64,000 bases of DNA. It comes from Bacillus pseudomycoides DSM 12442. Its GTDB lineage: Bacteria; Bacillota; Bacilli; Bacillales; Bacillaceae_G. Location of the stretch: assembly GCF_000161455.1 (NCBI RefSeq), contig NZ_CM000745.1, forward strand, positions 3,557,998-3,621,997, read 5' to 3'. Positions 59,172 to 64,000 of the stretch are shown here, in pieces (within the stretch, counting starts at the first letter, position 1; each line of letters opens with the position of its first letter). The notes beneath the pieces were generated by a model. It made no database searches. It saw only the letters and a program-made list of their open reading frames with translations, and was not told the origin of the DNA. The position numbers and the translations under genes are program-made.

Positions 59172-59315
59172 ATGCTAGATTTTACCTGGAAGTTTTTCTC
59201 CAAAACAGGAAGCATTGAAACGTATTTGCTTTTGAAGGAAATGGAAAAAGACGTAAACGATGAGATGGATCAACATGAAGAGGAGCTAGCGCATCTAGAT
59301 TCTCCAATTTCTTGA
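59172..59315 (+). CDS. yqzL: YqzL family protein
   Basis: A 47-residue protein, MLDFTWKFFSKTGSIETYLL followed by an acidic tail ending DSPIS. Matches the B. subtilis YqzL in length, start and place between era and recO. Function unknown. GAAAGGTGG precedes the ATG. Confidence 0.88.
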   Translation: MLDFTWKFFSKTGSIETYLLLKEMEKDVNDEMDQHEEELAHLDSPIS

Positions 59316-59348
59316 CCCGTTTTGTTCAAACCTTGGATGGTGACAAAC

Positions 59349-60095
59349 ATGTTTCAAAAAGTTGAGGGAATTGTCATCCGGACAACAGATTACGGAGAAA
59401 CGAATAAAATTGTTACGATATTTTCCCGTGAGCTTGGAAAGGTAAGTGCAATGGCAAGAGGGGCGAAAAAACCGAAAAGTAGGTTAGCATCTATTTCGCA
59501 ACTTATGATGCACGGTCACTTTCTGATTCAAATGGGGTCTGGACTTGGGACTTTGCAGCAAGGTGAAATAATTTCATCTATGAAAGAAATTCGTGAAGAT
59601 ATATTTTTAACTGCTTATGCATCATTTATCGTGGAATTGACCGATAAAGCAACTGAAGATAAGAAACATAATCCGTATTTATTTGAAATGTTACATCAAA
59701 CGTTGCACTATATGTGTGAGGGTGTTGATGCTGAAGTATTGTCTTTAATTTATCAAACGAAAATGCTCCCAGTACTAGGGATGCATCCATACTTTGATAC
59801 ATGTGCAATTTGTCACCAAGAAGCAGATTTTGTCGCCTTCTCTGTCCGAGAAGGCGGTTTTCTGTGCTCGCGTCATGCGCAGCAAGATCCATACCGTATT
59901 CCGGTGGGAGAGGCTGTTCATAAATTGCTACGTCTCTTTTATCATTTTGATTTAGCTCGCCTTGGTAATGTATCTGTTAAGGATGGAACGAAGCGGCAAA
60001 TACGTACAGTATTAAATACATATTATGATGAATATTGCGGAATCTATTTGAAATCAAGGCGTTTTCTTGAACAACTTGATAAATTTCAAATATAA
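59349..60095 (+). CDS. recO: DNA repair protein RecO
   Basis: A 248-residue recombination mediator that helps load RecA on SSB-covered DNA. N-terminal OB fold (VEGIVIRTTDYGETNKIVTI), helical middle, and a four-cysteine-type region (CAICHQEADFVAF ... GGFLCSRH). ATG 59349 follows GGATGGTGA; the frame opens at 59322. glyQS, which follows recO in B. subtilis, is not here. Confidence 0.95.
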   Translation: MFQKVEGIVIRTTDYGETNKIVTIFSRELGKVSAMARGAKKPKSRLASISQLMMHGHFLIQMGSGLGTLQQGEIISSMKEIREDIFLTAYASFIVELTDKATEDKKHNPYLFEMLHQTLHYMCEGVDAEVLSLIYQTKMLPVLGMHPYFDTCAICHQEADFVAFSVREGGFLCSRHAQQDPYRIPVGEAVHKLLRLFYHFDLARLGNVSVKDGTKRQIRTVLNTYYDEYCGIYLKSRRFLEQLDKFQI

Positions 60096-60097
60096 TG

Positions 60098-60121
60098 AGG
60101 ACCATATATAGGTCCTTTTTA
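60098..60121 (+). terminator. Terminator of the era-recO unit
   Basis: AGGACC / GGTCCT, loop ATATATA, five T's. Confidence 0.8.
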
Positions 60122-60193
60122 CATACTTTCTTTTTCAAAAAGCATATTTAGTATATAATATTTAAGAGATAGTATAACTTTTTTCGTTTTGCA

Positions 60194-60835
60194 TTGAAGG
60201 TGGTGATTATCATAGAACTGAATAAACGGCAAGAACATATCATTCAGATTGTAAAAGATCACGGTCCTATTACAGGGGAATCAATTGCGGCACAATTAAA
60301 TTTAACACGTGCAACATTAAGACCTGACTTAGCGATTTTAACGATGGCAGGTTATTTAGAAGCACGTCCACGTGTCGGTTATTTTTATACAGGGAAAACT
60401 GGGGGACAGTTATTATCAGAAGCTGTTAAGAAAGTTAAGGTACAAGATTATCAATCTAGACCGGTTGTAATTGATAAAAATATTTCCGTATACGATGCGA
60501 TTTGTACCATGTTTTTAGAAGATGTTGGTACTTTATTTGTTGTAGATCAAGCGACGCTTCTAGTTGGGGTAGTTTCTCGTAAAGATTTATTACGTGCAAG
60601 CTTAGGAAAGCAGGATTTAACATCGCTTCCGGTTAATATTATCATGACAAGGATGCCAAACATCGCAATGTGCCGTAGAGAGGATTCTCTATATGATGTT
60701 GCGATGGAATTAATAGAAAGACAGATTGATGCTGTACCAGTGGTAAAAGACACGAAACAAGGGTTAGAAGTTGTTGGTCGAATTACAAAAACAAATATTA
60801 CGCGTGCGTTTGTAAATTTAGTAAACAATGAATAA
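60194..60835 (+). CDS. ccpN: Transcriptional repressor CcpN
   Basis: Repressor of gluconeogenic genes (gapB, pckA) under glycolytic conditions. N-terminal winged helix (LNKRQEHIIQIVKDHGPITG then SIAAQLNLTRATLRPDLAIL), two CBS domains (about 80-205) that sense nucleotides. The start is uncertain: TTG 60194 is a normal codon but lies before the only ribosome site, AAGGTGGTGA (60197-60206). Homology begins at IELNKRQ, so initiation may be at ATT 60206, ATC 60209 or ATA 60212. Followed 29 bp later by ppsR, as in B. subtilis. Confidence 0.92.
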   Translation: MKVVIIIELNKRQEHIIQIVKDHGPITGESIAAQLNLTRATLRPDLAILTMAGYLEARPRVGYFYTGKTGGQLLSEAVKKVKVQDYQSRPVVIDKNISVYDAICTMFLEDVGTLFVVDQATLLVGVVSRKDLLRASLGKQDLTSLPVNIIMTRMPNIAMCRREDSLYDVAMELIERQIDAVPVVKDTKQGLEVVGRITKTNITRAFVNLVNNE

Positions 60836-60864
60836 GTGTAATTTGTTTAAAGTGAGGTAATGTA

Positions 60865-61677
60865 ATGGATAATAAAATCGTATATGTCGTATCTGACTCT
60901 GTTGGAGAGACGGCTGATTTAGTTGTTCGAGCTGCAATGGGACAGTTTCCATTTGCTCCTGATATTAGACGTGTACCGTATGTGGAAGATACAGGGACAT
61001 TAAAAGAGGTAATTTCAATTGCGAAAAGTAATCGAGCGCTTATTTGCTTTACGTTAGTAAAACCAGAAATGCGTCAGTATTTGTTAGCAGAAGCGGCAAA
61101 AGAGGGTGTAGAGGCATATGACATTATCGGGCCTCTTATCGATCAAATCGAAGAGATTACAGGACAAGTTCCAAGGTATGAACCTGGTGTTGTTCGTAGA
61201 TTAGATGAAGAATATTTTAAAAAGATTGAAGCAATTGAGTTTGCTGTTAAATATGATGATGGTAGAGATGCACGTGGGATTTTAAAAGCTGATATCGTTT
61301 TAATTGGGATATCACGTACATCAAAGACGCCACTTTCACAATATTTAGCTCATAATAAACGATTGAAGGTTGCGAACGTACCACTTGTACCAGAAGTGGA
61401 TCCGCCTGAAGAATTATATCAAGTTGCAAAAGAGAAATGTTTCGGTTTGAAAATTACACCGGATAAGTTAAATCACATTCGAAAAGAACGATTAAAATCA
61501 CTTGGGTTAAGTGATGGAGCAACATATGCGAACATCAATCGTATTAAAGAAGAAATTGATCATTTTGAGAAGGTAGTAAGTAAAATAAACTGTCAAGTTA
61601 TTGATGTGTCAAATAAGGCAATTGAGGAAACAGCGAATATTATTGTGAATGCAGTGCAAAACCAAAAAATGTTTTAG
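60865..61677 (+). CDS. ppsR: PPDK/PEP synthase regulatory protein PpsR
   Basis: A 270-residue bifunctional kinase/pyrophosphorylase (B. subtilis YqfL) of the family that controls pyruvate phosphate dikinase or PEP synthase by reversible phosphorylation. The P-loop-like site is IGISRTSKTPLSQYLA near residues 150-165; YVVSDSVGETA is the N-terminal signature. In B. subtilis it modulates CcpN activity, in line with the operon. AGTGAGG precedes the ATG. Confidence 0.94.
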   Translation: MDNKIVYVVSDSVGETADLVVRAAMGQFPFAPDIRRVPYVEDTGTLKEVISIAKSNRALICFTLVKPEMRQYLLAEAAKEGVEAYDIIGPLIDQIEEITGQVPRYEPGVVRRLDEEYFKKIEAIEFAVKYDDGRDARGILKADIVLIGISRTSKTPLSQYLAHNKRLKVANVPLVPEVDPPEELYQVAKEKCFGLKITPDKLNHIRKERLKSLGLSDGATYANINRIKEEIDHFEKVVSKINCQVIDVSNKAIEETANIIVNAVQNQKMF

Positions 61678-61708
61678 CACATTTACCAAGGGTGAATGTG
61701 CTTTTTTC
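61676..61708. terminator. Terminator of ccpN-ppsR
   Basis: AGCACATT / AATGTGCT with an 11-nt loop, six T's after. The stem includes the ppsR stop codon. Confidence 0.88.
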
Positions 61709-62054
61709 GCTCAAGATAAAGAAAAACTTTAATCAGTGGAGTTCTTCATCTTTTACTATTTGGGCTTTTACGGGTAGGTTGTCCCCCGCTTAACCTTTTA
61801 CTTTAATCGGGAGTATTACTGCCCGTGAATAGCCGGATAAAATTTTAAAGGATATGTAGCGAAGTTAGAGAAAATATATTATAATAAAAAATTGTGATAA
61901 AAAGGTACATTTTACGTTTAGACTTTAATTTTTCAGAATAAACTAGGGATAGGATTTACGGAAAAGGTATGCATTTACGTAAAATCGACAAAAATCTGGA
62001 CAAGAAAACGCACATTATGGAAGGATTCACAGAAGGGATGTAGAATACAGAAAT
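61709..62054. repeat. Intergenic region with dispersed repeat, copy C (61725-61840)
   Basis: No gene is seen in this 346-bp gap. Positions 61725-61840 carry a shortened third copy of the repeat (AACTTTAATCAGTGGAG, TTGGGCTTTTACGGGTAGG, TTACTGCCCGTGAATAGCCG), lacking the central CACCAATCGG block seen in A and B. The A+T-rich stretch 61850-61960 holds the probable promoter of yaiI and dnaG. Confidence 0.7.
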
Positions 62055-62513
62055 ATGCAAAACATCAGTAAGATTCTAGTTGATGCAGATGCATGTCCTG
62101 TGAAGGATGAAATTGTGCAAGCTGGAACAAAATTCCATGTCGAAATTTTGTTTGTCGCATCCTACGCCCATCGTTCGAAAAAACAGCAAGGGAATTGGAT
62201 ATATGTGGATTCTGAGCAAGATGAGGTGGATTTTTATATCTATAAACACGCCAAAGCTTCAGATCACGTAATCACACAGGATATGGGACTTGCTGGTCTT
62301 CTTGTAAAAAAGGGAGTATATGTATTATCTCCACGAGGTACATTTGTGACTGATGAGCAAATGGATACAATTTTATATAGTAGGTATGTATCTGCGAAGT
62401 TACGCAGACAAGGGACCTACACAAAAGGTCCAAAAGCATTTTCAACCCATGATCGACAATGCTTTTTAATAAATTTAGAAAAAATATTGTCGAATTATAA
62501 AGGAATCCTTTAA
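62055..62513 (+). CDS. yaiI: YaiI/YqxD family protein (DUF188)
   Basis: A 152-residue PIN-like protein with acidic residues in ILVDADACPVKDE and TQDMGLAGLLVKKG that could bind a metal, suggesting a nuclease; no activity is established. It precedes dnaG as yqxD does in B. subtilis. The ribosome site is poor (GAAGGGATG is 16 nt upstream), so the start is moderately certain. Confidence 0.9.
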   Translation: MQNISKILVDADACPVKDEIVQAGTKFHVEILFVASYAHRSKKQQGNWIYVDSEQDEVDFYIYKHAKASDHVITQDMGLAGLLVKKGVYVLSPRGTFVTDEQMDTILYSRYVSAKLRRQGTYTKGPKAFSTHDRQCFLINLEKILSNYKGIL

Positions 62514-62551
62514 TTTGTATCGAATACAAAATACGACACGGAGATGGAGTT

Positions 62552-64000
62552 ATGGGGAACAGAATTCCCGAAGAAGTTGTTGAACAGATTCGGACATCAT
62601 CTGATATTGTAGAAGTGATTGGTGAGTATGTTCAGCTCAGAAAGCAAGGGCGCAATTATTTTGGGCTTTGTCCATTCCACGGTGAGAATTCACCTTCATT
62701 TTCTGTTTCATTAGACAAGCAAATTTTTCATTGCTTCGGATGTGGAGAGGGAGGAAATGTTTTTTCATTTCTCATGAAGATGGAAGGGCTCTCTTTCATA
62801 GAAGCTGTGCAAAAGCTAGGAGAAAGAAATAATATTTCGGTTGTAGATTATACATCAGGACAAGATCAACAAGAGGACATATCTGATGACAGTGTCATTA
62901 TGTTACAGGCTCACGAACTTTTGAAAAAATACTATCACCATCTTTTAGTAAATACTGAAGAGGGAAATGTAGCTCTTTCTTATTTACTAAATCGAGGTAT
63001 TACAAAAGAGATGATTGCAAAGTTTGAAATTGGTTATGCATCTCCAGGTTGGGATGCAGCAGCAAAAATATTACAAAAAAGAGGTTTTTCGTTATCGACC
63101 ATGGAGCAAGCTGGCTTGCTTGTGCGGAGTGAAAGGGATGGCAGTCACCATGACCGTTTTCGCGGAAGGGTTATGTTTCCCATTCACACACTACAAGGAA
63201 AAGTCGCAGCGTTTAGTGGAAGGGCGTTGGGGGATGATACTCCGAAATACTTAAACAGCCCAGAAACACCTATTTTTTACAAAAGCAAATTGCTGTATAA
63301 CTTCCATCAAGCAAGACCGTTTATCAGAAAACGAGGGCAAGTTGTTCTATTTGAAGGATATGCTGATGTATTAGCTGCTGTAAAAAGCGGGATTGAAGAA
63401 TCAGTTGCGACGATGGGAACAGCTTTAACAGAAGAACAGGCAAAACTTCTGCGGCGTAATGTTGAAACTGTTGTTCTTTGCTATGATGGTGATAAAGCAG
63501 GACGAGAAGCGACGATGAAAGCAGGACAATTGTTATCGCAAGTTGGTTGTCATGTGAAGGTTACTTCATTGCCAGATAAGCTTGATCCTGATGAATATGT
63601 GCAACAATATGGAACAGCGGCGTTTGAAAATCTTGTAAAGGCTAGTATAAGTTTTGTTGGATTCAAAATAAATTACTTGCGTTTAGGGAAAAATTTGCAA
63701 GATGAGTCTGGTAAAGAAGAATATGTGAAAAGTGTTTTAAAAGAGCTAGCATTATTGCAAGATGCAATGCAAGCGGAGTCGTATTTAAAATCATTATCGC
63801 AAGAATTTTCTTACTCAATGGAAACACTTTTAGGTCAATTGCACCAATATCGCAAAGAACAAAAGATACAGCAAAAACAAACGAAACAAATTTCTAAGCC
63901 GCCTCAAATTGTTCAGGCAAAACCGAAATTTTCAGGTTTTGAAAGGGCAGAAAGAGAGCTCATTTACCATATGTTACAAAGTGCCGAAGTTGCTTTCCGT
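62552..64000 (+). CDS. dnaG: DNA primase DnaG (3' end beyond window)
   Basis: The first 483 codons of primase, open to the window edge. The N-terminal zinc-binding domain (CPFHGENSPSF, HCFGCGEGGNVFSF) is followed by the catalytic core with the RFRGRVMFPI motif and the Toprim domain (VVLFEGYADVLAA; Asp residues in LCYDGDKAGREA; DEYVQQYG). The part after residue ~440 is the linker to the helicase-binding domain, most of which lies outside. GGAGATGGAG precedes ATG 62552. rpoD/sigA should follow outside. Confidence 0.97.
   Translation, partial: MGNRIPEEVVEQIRTSSDIVEVIGEYVQLRKQGRNYFGLCPFHGENSPSFSVSLDKQIFHCFGCGEGGNVFSFLMKMEGLSFIEAVQKLGERNNISVVDYTSGQDQQEDISDDSVIMLQAHELLKKYYHHLLVNTEEGNVALSYLLNRGITKEMIAKFEIGYASPGWDAAAKILQKRGFSLSTMEQAGLLVRSERDGSHHDRFRGRVMFPIHTLQGKVAAFSGRALGDDTPKYLNSPETPIFYKSKLLYNFHQARPFIRKRGQVVLFEGYADVLAAVKSGIEESVATMGTALTEEQAKLLRRNVETVVLCYDGDKAGREATMKAGQLLSQVGCHVKVTSLPDKLDPDEYVQQYGTAAFENLVKASISFVGFKINYLRLGKNLQDESGKEEYVKSVLKELALLQDAMQAESYLKSLSQEFSYSMETLLGQLHQYRKEQKIQQKQTKQISKPPQIVQAKPKFSGFERAERELIYHMLQSAEVAFR

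Noticed and set aside
60597..60835. Minus-strand frame over ccpN as a separate gene
   Set aside because: Antisense frame within the CBS domains of ccpN, with no ribosome site.
63015..63254. Plus-strand frame of 79 codons near the window end
   Set aside because: It is an alternative frame inside dnaG, which is open from 62552 to the edge and carries all primase motifs.
1..64000. CRISPR array, prophage, insertion sequence, rRNA or tRNA genes
   Set aside because: I read both strands and found no regularly spaced repeats, phage or transposase genes, or RNA-gene signatures; the only mobile-looking units are short non-coding repeats.

Overview
The window is a low-GC Firmicute chromosome segment, almost certainly from the Bacillus cereus group. 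Support comes from the spore-former genes (sigK, gpr, yqfC/yqfD, sda), a continuous run of genes in the B. subtilis yqeG-to-dnaG order (sda, yqeG, yqeH, aroE, yhbY, nadD, yqeK, rsfS, yqeM, comER, comEA-EB-EC, yqzM, holA, rpsT, gpr, lepA, hemW, hrcA-grpE-dnaK-dnaJ, prmA, rsmE, mtaB, rpsU, yqeY, yqfC, yqfD, phoH, pgpH, ybeY, dgkA, cdd, era, yqzL, recO, ccpN, ppsR, yaiI, dnaG), a phenylalanine hydroxylase pair, and several families of short dispersed repeats of the kind known as bcr elements in this group. I see no rRNA, tRNA, CRISPR array, prophage or intact insertion sequence.

Positions 1-24000 are the more accessory part. They hold Rex-controlled adhE; a YrhC-like membrane protein; a probable Fur-controlled small RNA resembling FsrA; a HAD phosphatase; a LacI regulator with an apparent ATT start; acetyltransferases; a multiply broken CPBP protease gene; a MaoC-type hydratase; a cupin regulator divergent from catDE; phhA-phhB behind two tandem tyrosine-type T-box leaders; a beta-propeller secreted protein; a histidine phosphatase paired with a small protein that carries a caspase/CHAT-like His-Cys pattern; a DoxX protein behind a Fur box; PhoP-type alkaline phosphatase; a small alarmone synthetase; Zur-type rpmG; uninterrupted sigK; and psd.

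Positions 24000-64000 are the conserved housekeeping block. It serves ribosome assembly and rRNA/tRNA modification (yqeH, yhbY, rsfS, prmA, rsmE, mtaB, ybeY, era), NAD and shikimate synthesis, DNA uptake (comE), replication (holA, dnaG, with DnaA boxes next to sda), heat shock (CIRCE-hrcA operon), sporulation and germination (gpr, yqfC, yqfD), c-di-AMP turnover (pgpH) and central carbon control (ccpN-ppsR). Compared with the B. subtilis order, spoIIP (between gpr and yqxA), floA with its neighbours (between yqeY and yqfC) and glyQS (between recO and ccpN) are missing, while an HxlR regulator and deoC have been added.

The most interesting items are the Fur-controlled C-rich RNA at about 3330-3497, the caspase-like mini-protein at 15298-15834, the two T-boxes at 12168-12718, short repeat elements that seem to have inserted exactly at stop codons (31708-31859 and 35902-36012), and strong leader hairpins before rsmE and nadD. 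All functional assignments are from reading the sequence and recalling families; no searches were run.
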